Made by a program: the position numbers and the translations under genes. Below are positions 35,341 to 43,907 of a DNA stretch of 64,000 bases, one piece after another. Every line of letters begins with the position of its first letter. Positions within the stretch are counted from its first letter, which is position 1. Location of the stretch: the NCBI RefSeq assembly GCF_000152845.1, contig NZ_CH902584.1:1856-65855 (forward strand). Direction: 5' to 3'. This stretch comes from Roseovarius sp. 217 (GTDB taxonomy: Bacteria > Pseudomonadota > Alphaproteobacteria > Rhodobacterales > Rhodobacteraceae). The notes under the pieces are model-generated. The model ran no database searches. It saw only the letters and a list, made by a program, of their open reading frames with translations, and was not told the origin of the DNA.

Positions 35341-36831
35341 TCAGAGATCCAAACGCAATTGCGCCGTCGCCGCCTTGGGCTTGGCCCGCCTTGGGCGTTT
35401 GCGGCTGGCATGGCGGGTCACGATCCGCGCTGTCTCTGCATCGCCGCGATGCGCCCGCCGACAGGCCCAGACCGCCTCACGCGCCACCCGCGCCGCCTCG
35501 ACCGGATCGACAATCGGCGCAGGGTATCCCCGCCCCAACAGCGCCTCCGCCTCTGACCACGCCCACGGGCGTTGCAAATAGGCATCCGGCACATGTGCCA
35601 ATTCCGGTAGCCAGCGGCGGGTAAACTCTCCACTCGGGTCCTGATCCAGCCCCTGTTTCACCGGGTTGTAAATCCGGATCGTATTCATCCCCGTGGTGCC
35701 CGATTGCATCTGCACCTGTGGCCAGTGAATCCCCGGCTCGTAATCCGTAAAGGCCCGCGCCAGAACCGGCCCGGTGCTGCGCCAATCCAGCCACAGGTGA
35801 TAGGACGCCACCGCCATCAGCATCGAACGCATGCGGAAATTGAGCCAGCCCGTCGCCCGCAGCGACCGCATGCAGGCATCGACAAAGGGCAGGCCCGTCT
35901 CCCCCTTCGACCACGCCGCCAGCCGTACGGCATCGGCCACGCGCGGACGCAGCCCTTCATAGGCCGGGTGCAGGCAGCGGCGCTCGATCTCCGGCTCATC
36001 TTCCAGCTTTTGCATGAAATGATCCCGCCATGCCAATCGCGCCTGAAACGACCGCATCGAGCGCGCCCAATCCGGCCCCCGCCCGGTGGGGGCCGCTGCC
36101 CCCGCCTGCACCGCCTCGCGCAGCGACAGCGTGCCAAAGGCCAGATGCGGGCTGATCCGCGAACAGGCCCGCGCGCCGTGCAAGGGCGACGACATCGCCC
36201 GCTGATAGCTCTCGCCGCGTGTGCTCACGAACGAGGTAAGCGCCCGTACCCCGGCACCGCGCCCACCCTTTTGCCGCAGCGGGCAAGCCTCCATCAGCCC
36301 CAAAGCCTCGGGGCTTGGCAGGTCATCACTGGCCACGGCCGCCCCTCGGGCACCCTGCACCGCCCCTAGCACCGGCGCGCGCATGACCCTATCGCGCGCG
36401 CCCTGCCAGGCATCGCGACTGCTCAGCCGCCGCACCACGCCCGATTGCGGCATCTCGTGCCAGCGCACCCCCTGCCCCCGCGCCCACTCCGCCACCTTCC
36501 GGTCGCGCGCATAACTCCAGAGATTGCCGGTTTCCTCATGGCTCACCAGATGCGCCACGCCCTGATCGGCGCGCAGCGCCTCGAGCACCGTCACCGCATC
36601 GCCCACCCGCAAGACGAGCGACAGTCCCAGCGCCGCCAGATCCGAGCGCAGGCTCTCCAGACACTCGCAAATAAACGCATACTGCCGCTCTGAGGCATCG
36701 GGCTCTGCCCATGCCTCCGGCTCGACGATATAAAGCGGAATGATCGGCCCCAACCGCGCGGCATGGCTCAGCGCCGGATGATCCTGCACCCGCAAATCGC
36801 GCTTGAACCAGAGAATGACCGGGCGTTCCAT
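35341..36831 (-). CDS. Cryptochrome/deoxyribodipyrimidine photolyase family protein
   Basis: From the ATG at 36831 the protein has 496 residues. The N-terminal Rossmann antenna domain (RPVILWFKRDLRVQDHPAL) and the helical FAD domain (GETGLPFVDACMRSLRATGW, QSGTTGMNTIRIYNPVKQG) are complete. The family uses blue light to split pyrimidine dimers or to signal. The FAD domain variant and the DUF2256 partner suggest a subfamily distinct from classical PhrB, so photolyase versus cryptochrome activity is open. It diverges from pepN across 94 bases. Confidence 0.9.
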   Translation of the reverse strand: MERPVILWFKRDLRVQDHPALSHAARLGPIIPLYIVEPEAWAEPDASERQYAFICECLESLRSDLAALGLSLVLRVGDAVTVLEALRADQGVAHLVSHEETGNLWSYARDRKVAEWARGQGVRWHEMPQSGVVRRLSSRDAWQGARDRVMRAPVLGAVQGARGAAVASDDLPSPEALGLMEACPLRQKGGRGAGVRALTSFVSTRGESYQRAMSSPLHGARACSRISPHLAFGTLSLREAVQAGAAAPTGRGPDWARSMRSFQARLAWRDHFMQKLEDEPEIERRCLHPAYEGLRPRVADAVRLAAWSKGETGLPFVDACMRSLRATGWLNFRMRSMLMAVASYHLWLDWRSTGPVLARAFTDYEPGIHWPQVQMQSGTTGMNTIRIYNPVKQGLDQDPSGEFTRRWLPELAHVPDAYLQRPWAWSEAEALLGRGYPAPIVDPVEAARVAREAVWACRRAHRGDAETARIVTRHASRKRPRRAKPKAATAQLRLDL

Positions 36832-36925
36832 GCCACAGGAAATAGCGGTGGACCGCCCGAAGGAAAGCCCATTGCAGCCCCCTTGCCCAACGCCTACCTT
36901 CGCGCCAAAGCCAAAGGAGAGCGCC

Positions 36926-39478
36926 ATGAAAGATGCAGCCCCGCAGCCCGTTTATCTCGAGGATTACACACCCCCTGCCTATCTGGTGGACGCGGTGCAT
37001 CTGACCTTCAGGCTTGCGCCCAAAACCACCCGCGTCCTCAGCCGCATCGAATTTCGCCCCAATCCAGAGGCCACGTCGCGCGATTTTTTCCTGCATGGCG
37101 AGGCGCTTACCCTCATCTCCGCCCACATCAACGGGGCAGAAATCACACCAGAGCTGACAGCCCAAGGCCTCCGCGCCCAAGTGCCCGACGCGCCTTTTGT
37201 GTTCGAGGCCGAGGTCGAGATTGACCCCGAAGGCAACACCGCCCTCGAAGGGCTATACATGTCGAACGCCATGTATTGCACCCAATGCGAGGCCGAGGGC
37301 TTTCGCAAGATCACCTATTACCCCGACCGCCCCGATGTCATGAGCATTTTCACCGTGCGCATCGAAGGCGACGCGCCGGTCATGCTCTCCAACGGCAACC
37401 TGACCGACAGCGGTGCAGGCTGGGCAGAATGGCACGATCCATGGCCGAAACCGTCCTATCTCTTTGCGCTCGTCGCAGGCGACCTGGTGGCGCATCCCGA
37501 TACCTTCACCACCCGCTCTGGCCGCGAGGTCGCCCTCAACATCTGGGTGCGGCCAGGGGATGAGGACAAATGCGCCTTTGGCATGGAGGCGCTCAAGAAA
37601 TCGATGGCTTGGGATGAAGAGGTCTACGGGCGCGAATATGACCTCGATCTCTTCAATATCGTCGCCGTGGACGATTTCAACATGGGCGCGATGGAGAACA
37701 AGGGTTTGAACATCTTCAACTCCTCTTGCGTCTTATCCACTGCAGAGACCGCCACAGATGCCAATTTCGAACGTATCGAGGCGATTGTCGCACATGAGTA
37801 TTTCCACAACTGGACCGGCAACCGCATCACCTGCCGCGACTGGTTCCAGCTCTGCCTCAAAGAGGGGTTGACGGTCTATCGCGACAGTCAGTTCACCTCT
37901 GACCTGCGCTCCGCCCCGGTCAAACGCATCTCGGATGTGATCGCCCTGCGCGCCCGCCAGTTCCGCGAGGATAACGGTCCGCTGGCGCATCCTGTGCGCC
38001 CTGAAAGCTTCATTGAAATCAACAACTTCTACACCGCAACCGTCTATGAAAAAGGTGCCGAACTGATCGGTATGCTCAAACGCCTCGTGGGCGATGCGGC
38101 CTATAAGGAGACGCTCGATCTCTACTTCACCCGCCATGACGGACAGGCCTGCACCATCGAGGACTGGTTACAAGTCTTCGAGGATGTCACAGGCCGCGAC
38201 CTGAGCCAATTCAAGCGCTGGTATTCCGAGGCGGGCACGCCGCGCCTGCGCGTTACCGAAGAGTTCAACAATGGCCGCTACACGCTTCATTTCGAACAGA
38301 AAACCCCGCCCACACCGGGACAGGAGGAAAAACACCCCCGCGTGATCCCGATTGCCGTGGGCCTGCTCGGCCCCAATGGCGACGAGGTGCAGGCAACCTG
38401 CGTGCTGGAAATGACGCAGCCCCGCCAGAGCTTCAGCTTCGATGGATTAGCATCGCGCCCGATCCCCTCGATCCTGCGCGATTTTTCCGCCCCGGTGATC
38501 CTGGAGCGTGAGAGCAGCAATCAAGAGCGCGCCTTTCTTCTGGCGCATGACACCGACCCGTTCAACAAATGGGAGGCCGGACGCGCCTTGGCCCGCGCAG
38601 GCCTCATCGCCATGATCACCGAGGGCGCGGCCCCCGATGCCGCCTATCTCGATGCGATTGCCCGCGTGGCGCGCGACGACACACTCGATCCCGCCTTCCG
38701 CGCGCTGGCCCTCGGCCTGCCCTCCGAGGATGATCTTGCACAGGCGCTCTTTGACGCGGGGCACACGCCTGACCCGCAAGCGATCTGGCAGGCGATTGAG
38801 ACCCTGCGCGACGCCCGCGCCGTGGCGCTCGAAAGCATCGCACAGGATCTCTACACCCGCCATCAGGTCACAGCGCCCTACCGGCCCGACCCCGATCAGG
38901 TGGGCGCGCGGGCGCTGGCCAATGCGGCGCTGGCGATGCTCAGCCGCCGGGATGGCGGGGCCCGCGCGCAGGCGCAATATGACGCCGCCGACAACATGAC
39001 GCAGCAATTGGCAGCGTGGTCCTGCCTGTTGCAGGCGGGGGCCGGCGACCGCGCCACCGGGGCCTTTTATACCCAGTGGAAACACGACCGGCTGGTGATC
39101 GACAAATGGTTCAGCCTGCAAATCATGCAGGCCGCACCAGAGCACGCGGCAGAGGTGGCCGAGCGGTTGACGCGCCATCCCGATTTCACGCTGCGCAACC
39201 CAAACCGTTTCCGCGCCACGCTTGGCGCGCTCAGCAGTTCGCCCGCAGGCTTTCACCACGCCTCGGGGCGCGGCTATCGCCTGCTGGCGGATATGCTCAT
39301 CCGGCTCGATCCACTCAACCCTCAGACCACGGCGCGGATGTGCTCGGCCTTCGAGACATGGCGCCGCTACGATCCGGTGCGTCAGGGCATGATCGCGGCA
39401 GAACTCGACCGCATCCTCGCCACCCCGGATCTCAGCCGCGACACGACCGAGATGGTCGGGCGAATACGGGGGGATTGA
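36926..39478 (+). CDS. pepN: Aminopeptidase N (M1 family)
   Basis: The ATG at 36926 with AAAGGAGAG before it gives 850 residues, close to E. coli PepN (870). GAMEN lies near 255-259 and the zinc motif HEYFH at about 290-294, followed by WTGNRITCRDWFQLCLKE with the third ligand Glu 313. The C-terminal half is the helical DUF3458-type domain. The enzyme removes N-terminal residues from cytoplasmic peptides. Frames upstream reach into the photolyase gene and are rejected. Confidence 0.95.
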   Translation: MKDAAPQPVYLEDYTPPAYLVDAVHLTFRLAPKTTRVLSRIEFRPNPEATSRDFFLHGEALTLISAHINGAEITPELTAQGLRAQVPDAPFVFEAEVEIDPEGNTALEGLYMSNAMYCTQCEAEGFRKITYYPDRPDVMSIFTVRIEGDAPVMLSNGNLTDSGAGWAEWHDPWPKPSYLFALVAGDLVAHPDTFTTRSGREVALNIWVRPGDEDKCAFGMEALKKSMAWDEEVYGREYDLDLFNIVAVDDFNMGAMENKGLNIFNSSCVLSTAETATDANFERIEAIVAHEYFHNWTGNRITCRDWFQLCLKEGLTVYRDSQFTSDLRSAPVKRISDVIALRARQFREDNGPLAHPVRPESFIEINNFYTATVYEKGAELIGMLKRLVGDAAYKETLDLYFTRHDGQACTIEDWLQVFEDVTGRDLSQFKRWYSEAGTPRLRVTEEFNNGRYTLHFEQKTPPTPGQEEKHPRVIPIAVGLLGPNGDEVQATCVLEMTQPRQSFSFDGLASRPIPSILRDFSAPVILERESSNQERAFLLAHDTDPFNKWEAGRALARAGLIAMITEGAAPDAAYLDAIARVARDDTLDPAFRALALGLPSEDDLAQALFDAGHTPDPQAIWQAIETLRDARAVALESIAQDLYTRHQVTAPYRPDPDQVGARALANAALAMLSRRDGGARAQAQYDAADNMTQQLAAWSCLLQAGAGDRATGAFYTQWKHDRLVIDKWFSLQIMQAAPEHAAEVAERLTRHPDFTLRNPNRFRATLGALSSSPAGFHHASGRGYRLLADMLIRLDPLNPQTTARMCSAFETWRRYDPVRQGMIAAELDRILATPDLSRDTTEMVGRIRGD

Positions 39479-39489
39479 GAGGCGGCATT

Positions 39490-39517
39490 GCCCCCGCGTC
39501 TTGTTCGGCGCGGGGCG
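39490..39517. terminator. Possible shared terminator hairpin
   Basis: GCCCCCGCG-N10-CGCGGGGC forms an 8-pair stem with one bulged base between the convergent pepN and transglycosylase genes. It lacks a T run on either strand, so confidence is low. Confidence 0.4.
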
Positions 39518-39541
39518 CTGAGCCTCAAGCCACCGCGCGCC

Positions 39542-40204
39542 CTAGTCCTCGACCTGCGCCACCCTTACCGGCCGCGCTCTTGGCCGTACCGAAGACAGCG
39601 GCTTGCAATAGGTCTGCGCCCGCGTCCAGCGCTGCATATCCTCACGCATCTTCACATTGCTCAGCGGTCCCCAATCGGCCGCCACCCCGCGCCGCCCCTC
39701 AGAGACGACACCGTCGCGCAGCACCGTATGCGCCATGATCCGGATCGCACAGCTTAGGTTGTCTGGCCCGTTGCGTAATGCCTCGCCACTGCCCGCCCGG
39801 CATTTATAGCCCCGCGCCGTCGCGGGCAGGATCTGCAACAGCCCGTGCCACCGCCCACCGCCTCCGACAGCTTTGGGATTATAGGTGCTTTCATACTTGG
39901 CGAGCGTTGACAGAAAGCCCACCCAAAAGGCGCGGCGGCGGGTCTCGCCGCCCGTGGCATAGGCGGGGCACCAACTGGCAATATCACGCGGCACAGTCCG
40001 CACCAACGGGGCGCCATGCGCCTTCAGCGCCGAGAGCGCGCTGCGCGTCAAGAGCGGCGCGTCGCTGCGATGCTCCCAGCGCGTGCGCGGAATATTGCCA
40101 TCGCGGACAGGCGGAGCGAGCGGAACAAACCCGGAAACTCCCTCCTGAGCGACGCTCGGAAGAGAGAAAAACACAATGAAAACAATCGTCATAATTCTCT
40201 TCAT
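39542..40204 (-). CDS. Exported lytic transglycosylase (SLT domain)
   Basis: From the ATG at 40204 the 220-residue protein begins with a signal peptide (MKRIMTIVFIVFFSLPSVAQ). The SLT-type core has the catalytic Glu at about 105 in KYESTYNPKAV, followed by GRWHGLLQILPATARGY and CAIRIMAHTVL. It cuts glycan strands of peptidoglycan in the periplasm. The C-terminal tail is Arg/Pro-rich (RPRARPVRVAQ). It stands alone, convergent with pepN. Confidence 0.85.
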   Translation of the reverse strand: MKRIMTIVFIVFFSLPSVAQEGVSGFVPLAPPVRDGNIPRTRWEHRSDAPLLTRSALSALKAHGAPLVRTVPRDIASWCPAYATGGETRRRAFWVGFLSTLAKYESTYNPKAVGGGGRWHGLLQILPATARGYKCRAGSGEALRNGPDNLSCAIRIMAHTVLRDGVVSEGRRGVAADWGPLSNVKMREDMQRWTRAQTYCKPLSSVRPRARPVRVAQVED

Positions 40205-40345
40205 CCGGCAATTTTGGCGTAAAGCGGATGACATGGCAATGTCCCCATGCCGCTCCCTCATATTCCCCGCCTTCACCCAAGCATTGCCCTTATTTGGTCG
40301 AAATCCAAAGGCAGATTCAGGGATAACATGCGAACCGGAGTCATC

Positions 40346-41629
40346 ATGCCGTTTGAACCAATTGCCAAGCCAGAACCAAGCGAGCCCACCCAGCGCAAGC
40401 GGCGGTCACAGGCAGCAGGACGCTGGCCCGATCTCTTGGGACTTTTGCGGCGCAAGCCCGACACAGACCTCGACAGGCTGTCCAAACGAATCCTGCTTCC
40501 CTCCCTGCCCGTGACGGATGAGGAAATGGCCCGCGCCATGCATCAGGACCGGGGGCAAAAGCTCGCCCGCCAAGAAATGTGGCCGGAACTGGCGCAGGTG
40601 ATCGAATATACCGATGCCGCGCGCCTGCGCACCCCCGGCGGCGAGAACGCGACAACGCTTCTGGCCGTGGGCGCGCGCGCCGATGTGGTGTCCGCCGCCG
40701 AGGACGCGCTGCATGACGGGGCAGAACCGGACCCCTTCGGCATCGACGCGCTCGAAGAAATGCAGTCAGACTGTTCCGACAGCTACCCCTGTGCCCTGAT
40801 CGTGGCGCTGGCGCATATCGACATCGGCTGGGCGTGGCGCGCCACCGCGACCGACCGCACCCGCGCGGCGCATGAATTGCGCTTTCTCGAACATTTCAAA
40901 CGCGCCGAAGATATGCTTGCGCCCTTCGACGGGGTTGATCTCGATGCGCCCTCCCTGGCCGCCGCGCAATGCGCGCTTCTGGCGGCGCGGCGACAGCCCC
41001 GGATGCGCGTGGCGGACGATTACGAGCGTCTGATCGACCTTGATCCCGACAGCCCGCGCCACATGCGCGCCCTTGGCGAGGCGCTCTTGCCCGCGCGCTA
41101 TGGCAGTTACGAGATGCTCGATCTCGAAGCGCGGCGCACGGCCTCACGCACCGGCGAGATTTGGGGCGCTGGGGCCTATGCGTGGGTCTATCTTGACGCT
41201 CTGGCGCTTGATCCCGATGCGATGGCCCGCTTGGACGCGGATTTCTTTGTGGACGGGCTGCGCGACATCGTGGCGCGGCGTCGCGATCAGCATGTGATCA
41301 ACCAGCTTTCGGCCTTTTGCGGCATCGTCATGGCCCCCAAGACCGGCAAACAGCGCGTCTCAGCCCCACAAGAGGCCGCGCGCCGCCGCATTCACGACTG
41401 TCTGGATTGGCTTCTGGAGAACCATTTGCAGGAATTGCATCCGCTCATCTGGTCGCAAACCCTGCTCAGCCCCGGCCTGACACCGTCGCTGCCCTCGCGC
41501 CGCGCGCTGGTTCTCAAGGGCCGTCAAACCGCTCTGCGCATCATCGCCCAATGCTTTGAAGAGGACATCGCGGACGGCAGTTCCATCGCCTTTTCCAGCT
41601 CCGGCATGTACCGCTTGCCCGCACTCTGA
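40346..41629 (+). CDS. Conserved hypothetical protein, probably helical
   Basis: The ATG at 40346 with CGGAG seven bases before is preferred over upstream starts, giving 427 residues. The first 40 residues are basic and proline-rich (PSEPTQRKRRSQAAGR). The rest is largely helical with Ala- and Leu-rich segments that recall irregular TPR repeats (FLEHFKRAEDMLAPFDGVDL, YERLIDLDPDSPRHMRALGEALL). There is no signal peptide, transmembrane helix or catalytic motif I recognise. Good codon bias supports a real gene. The function is unknown. Confidence 0.75.
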   Translation: MPFEPIAKPEPSEPTQRKRRSQAAGRWPDLLGLLRRKPDTDLDRLSKRILLPSLPVTDEEMARAMHQDRGQKLARQEMWPELAQVIEYTDAARLRTPGGENATTLLAVGARADVVSAAEDALHDGAEPDPFGIDALEEMQSDCSDSYPCALIVALAHIDIGWAWRATATDRTRAAHELRFLEHFKRAEDMLAPFDGVDLDAPSLAAAQCALLAARRQPRMRVADDYERLIDLDPDSPRHMRALGEALLPARYGSYEMLDLEARRTASRTGEIWGAGAYAWVYLDALALDPDAMARLDADFFVDGLRDIVARRRDQHVINQLSAFCGIVMAPKTGKQRVSAPQEAARRRIHDCLDWLLENHLQELHPLIWSQTLLSPGLTPSLPSRRALVLKGRQTALRIIAQCFEEDIADGSSIAFSSSGMYRLPAL

Positions 41630-41641
41630 GAGCAGACGCGC

Positions 41642-42010
41642 TCAGAAATGCGCCTTTGGCTCATCCGGTTTGCCCGCCGCGATGGCCAGAATCCCGGCCA
41701 AGCCGGTAAAGCCCAGCGGGAACATGGTAAAGACATTGAAGCCAAAGGCGTAATACATCAGCCCCGCCGACACGAGCAGCAACAGCCCACCCCATAGCGC
41801 ACGCATCTTGGCCATCGCCCCCCCGGCAATCGCCAAAAGTGGCGCCAGAAAGCTCGCGGTGCGGATCAGCGCCGGATCATGCACCTGATAGAACAATCCG
41901 TCCACCTCGCCGACCCGGTTGATCACCTCGGTATAGCCATAGCTGAAAAACCCGACCAGCACCGCCAGACAGCCGCCGATTACCCCCAACACCATTGCCG
42001 CACTGCGCAT
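41642..42010 (-). CDS. Four-helix membrane protein of unknown function
   Basis: The 122-residue protein has four predicted transmembrane helices (VLGVIGGCLAVLVGFFSYGY, SFLAPLLAIAGGAMA, LWGGLLLLVSAGLMYYA, FPLGFTGLAGILAIAAG) and a short charged tail (KPDEPKAHF). It contains no cofactor or transport motif. It is convergent with the preceding hypothetical gene and lies 46 bases after the ArsC-like gene, with which it may be co-transcribed. Confidence 0.72.
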   Translation of the reverse strand: MRSAAMVLGVIGGCLAVLVGFFSYGYTEVINRVGEVDGLFYQVHDPALIRTASFLAPLLAIAGGAMAKMRALWGGLLLLVSAGLMYYAFGFNVFTMFPLGFTGLAGILAIAAGKPDEPKAHF

Positions 42011-42056
42011 TCACCTGCCTCCTTAACCTCGCCCCGATATAGGCGGTCACGCCGCC

Positions 42057-42371
42057 TTAACCAAGGAGCGCCTTCTGTGTCTCCTTGCTCCAGCCCAGAT
42101 AGAGCGTGCCGTCATCGTCAATCAACGGGCGTTTCATCAACGCCGGATACTCGGCCAAGACTGTGAGAGTATCGCGCGCCCGCTCGTCTTCGCTCAGCCC
42201 CCGCCACGTCGTTGACTGACGATTCACCAGCGCATCCCCAAACTGCGCCAGCGCCGCCTCTGCCACATCCTTGGGCAAGCCTTGCGCCCGGACATCGTGA
42301 AACGTCACGTTTTCAAGCGCTTTCAATGCCTTGCGGCAGGTATCACAGGTTTTCAATCCGTAGAGGATCAT
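42057..42371 (-). CDS. ArsC/Spx-like thioredoxin-fold protein
   Basis: The ATG at 42371 is chosen because AAGGA lies seven bases before it and the protein then starts MILYGLKTCDTCRKALKAL; longer frames run through the cold-shock gene leader. The 104-residue protein has the CxxC motif at about 9-12 and the late MKRPLIDDDG segment typical of arsenate reductase-like/YffB proteins. Without ars genes nearby, arsenate reduction is unlikely to be its main task; a glutathione-linked redox role is possible. Confidence 0.85.
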   Translation of the reverse strand: MILYGLKTCDTCRKALKALENVTFHDVRAQGLPKDVAEAALAQFGDALVNRQSTTWRGLSEDERARDTLTVLAEYPALMKRPLIDDDGTLYLGWSKETQKALLG

Positions 42372-42578
42372 CGCACAGTCCTTCATTTTTGCGTCATTAT
42401 CGGTCAAAACCCCGCCCGTTATGGAGTTTTGCTTGATTTTTACAATGGCGATGCAATCATCGTCCTCGTAACGATGGGCATTCAGATTCCGCCTTTGCAA
42501 CGCTTGGCCGGTCCCTGAGGGTCCGGAGTCACATGGCCCGGCATATTCCCGGGGAAGCGACGCAAAAGGAGAAGCGGA
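42372..42578. other. Divergent promoter region between the ArsC-like gene and the cold-shock gene
   Basis: The gap of 207 bases must drive both genes. The cold-shock gene could have a leader of more than 100 bases, as is usual for csp mRNAs. I see no exact cold box or operator. Confidence 0.35.
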
Positions 42579-42785
42579 ATGCCAACCGGCACCGTGAAAT
42601 GGTTTAACACCACCAAAGGTTATGGATTCATCGCCCCTGATGGCGGCGGCAAGGATGTGTTTGTGCATATCTCTGCGGTCGAACGTTCGGGGCTGACAGG
42701 GCTCGCAGACAATCAAAAGGTCGGTTTCGAGCTTCAGGAAGGGCGCGACGGGCGGCAAATGGCATCTGATCTGCGGCTGCTTTAA
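42579..42785 (+). CDS. CspA-type cold shock protein
   Basis: The 68-residue protein is a single cold-shock domain with RNP1 KGYGFI and RNP2 VFVHIS. It binds single-stranded RNA and acts as an RNA chaperone. An AAAGGAGA site precedes the ATG. A stable hairpin about 85 bases downstream may end the transcript. Paralogues are common in roseobacters, so no specific csp letter is assigned. Confidence 0.95.
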   Translation: MPTGTVKWFNTTKGYGFIAPDGGGKDVFVHISAVERSGLTGLADNQKVGFELQEGRDGRQMASDLRLL

Positions 42786-42868
42786 CGCATGTGACATCCT
42801 TTTGCAGTCCGGTGGGGTGCCGTGCCAGCGGTCCCAAACCCGATGCAGCCAGAACGGTCAAGAAAACA

Positions 42869-42898
42869 AAACAGGGCGCGCCGAGGCCCGCCCTGTTT
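42869..42898. terminator. Bidirectional terminator between csp and the small secreted protein
   Basis: AAACAGGGCG and CGCCCTGTTT form a perfect 10-base stem with a 10-base loop. On the minus strand the stem ends in TTTTGTTTTC, a good terminator tail; on the plus strand it is followed by TTGGTAACTTTTTC. It can serve both convergent genes. Confidence 0.8.
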
Positions 42899-42930
42899 GG
42901 TAACTTTTTCTGCAACAGGCCTTTCAGGCC

Positions 42931-43215
42931 TCAGTAACAGCCCTTCGCCCCTTCTGGGCAATTGAGATGCGACGTGGCGCTATAGGTTTGATGCCGGACC
43001 TTGGTCACAGGATGGCGCAGCGCCTGTTGATAGCTCTGCGTCTGATTGGGTTGACCGCAACAGATCACGCCGCTGATCGTTACCGGCTGCAATCCGGCAG
43101 GGCAATAATTGGCTTGGGACTCATAGGCATAGACCTTGGCACTCTGCGCCATGGCCGGCGCGGCCAGTCCCGCAAGCGTCAGAGCTGAGATGATGGATTT
43201 CGTGGAATTACGCAT
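42931..43215 (-). CDS. Small secreted cysteine-containing protein
   Basis: From the ATG at 43215 (AAGAGG before it) the 94-residue protein has a clear signal peptide (STKSIISALTLAGLAAPAMAQ). The mature part of about 70 residues has five cysteines, including an adjacent pair (GVICCGQP), and a Gln/Tyr-rich middle. Disulfide-stabilised folding in the periplasm is likely. I recognise no family. A terminator follows the stop. Confidence 0.72.
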   Translation of the reverse strand: MRNSTKSIISALTLAGLAAPAMAQSAKVYAYESQANYCPAGLQPVTISGVICCGQPNQTQSYQQALRHPVTKVRHQTYSATSHLNCPEGAKGCY

Positions 43216-43317
43216 CGTAACCTCTTGGGCAAACCGTGGAACATACTCCGGCAACCGTATGGGATAACCGTCTTCTGTCAATTTCTTTCCCGGCAAAGGA
43301 GGCGATTCAGTGTGATT

Positions 43318-43830
43318 TTAGCCCTCTGTTGCGGGCTTCGGTGCCCCGGCACCCGGTCCGGTCTGCGTGAACGTCACGACAAAATGCCCAACATCCCCTT
43401 CGACGTGCACCACTTGGCGCGGCAGACGGATCACCGGCGCGGCCTTGGCATAGGCCGCCTGCCAGACCCGCTCGGTCAGCACGCAGCCCGCTTCTTGCCC
43501 TGCGTAATCAAGCGCGGGCGGCACCTCGCGCATGAACACCAGCCCACGCACCAGCGCATGATTTCCCAGATAGACCGCGCCCGAGCCCATGACATCGACG
43601 GCCTTGCCCTTGGTCAGCACCGATTGCTGATGGCTCTGCGCCCAGACACCGCAGACCAGCACGCGGCCCTGATGCTCTCGCAGATCCGCCGCCACACTCA
43701 GCCCACCACCGGAATCGTAATGGCCCCCAGAGACCACCGGATCAGCGCCCAGCCGCGCCACCATCTGCGGACCCACCGCCGTGCACCCGGCCAGCGCCAC
43801 AGCTCCAAAGATCAAACTCTTGCGCATCAT
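43318..43830 (-). CDS. Hypothetical lipoprotein
   Basis: The 170-residue protein starts at the first of two adjacent ATGs, with GGGAGG seven bases before. It has a short lipoprotein signal with lipobox ALAGC at about 12-16. The mature part contains GGHYDSGGGLSVAADLREHQGRVLVCGVWAQ and two further cysteines, but no family I recognise. It lies in a run of small envelope genes on the minus strand. Confidence 0.72.
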   Translation of the reverse strand: MMRKSLIFGAVALAGCTAVGPQMVARLGADPVVSGGHYDSGGGLSVAADLREHQGRVLVCGVWAQSHQQSVLTKGKAVDVMGSGAVYLGNHALVRGLVFMREVPPALDYAGQEAGCVLTERVWQAAYAKAAPVIRLPRQVVHVEGDVGHFVVTFTQTGPGAGAPKPATEG

Positions 43831-43907
43831 CTCAGAGCCTCCCGTCAGGCGGTTGATATTCGTGCTTCAACATAGCGACACGGCCCGCGATTGCCAGCTA
43901 TGCGGCT

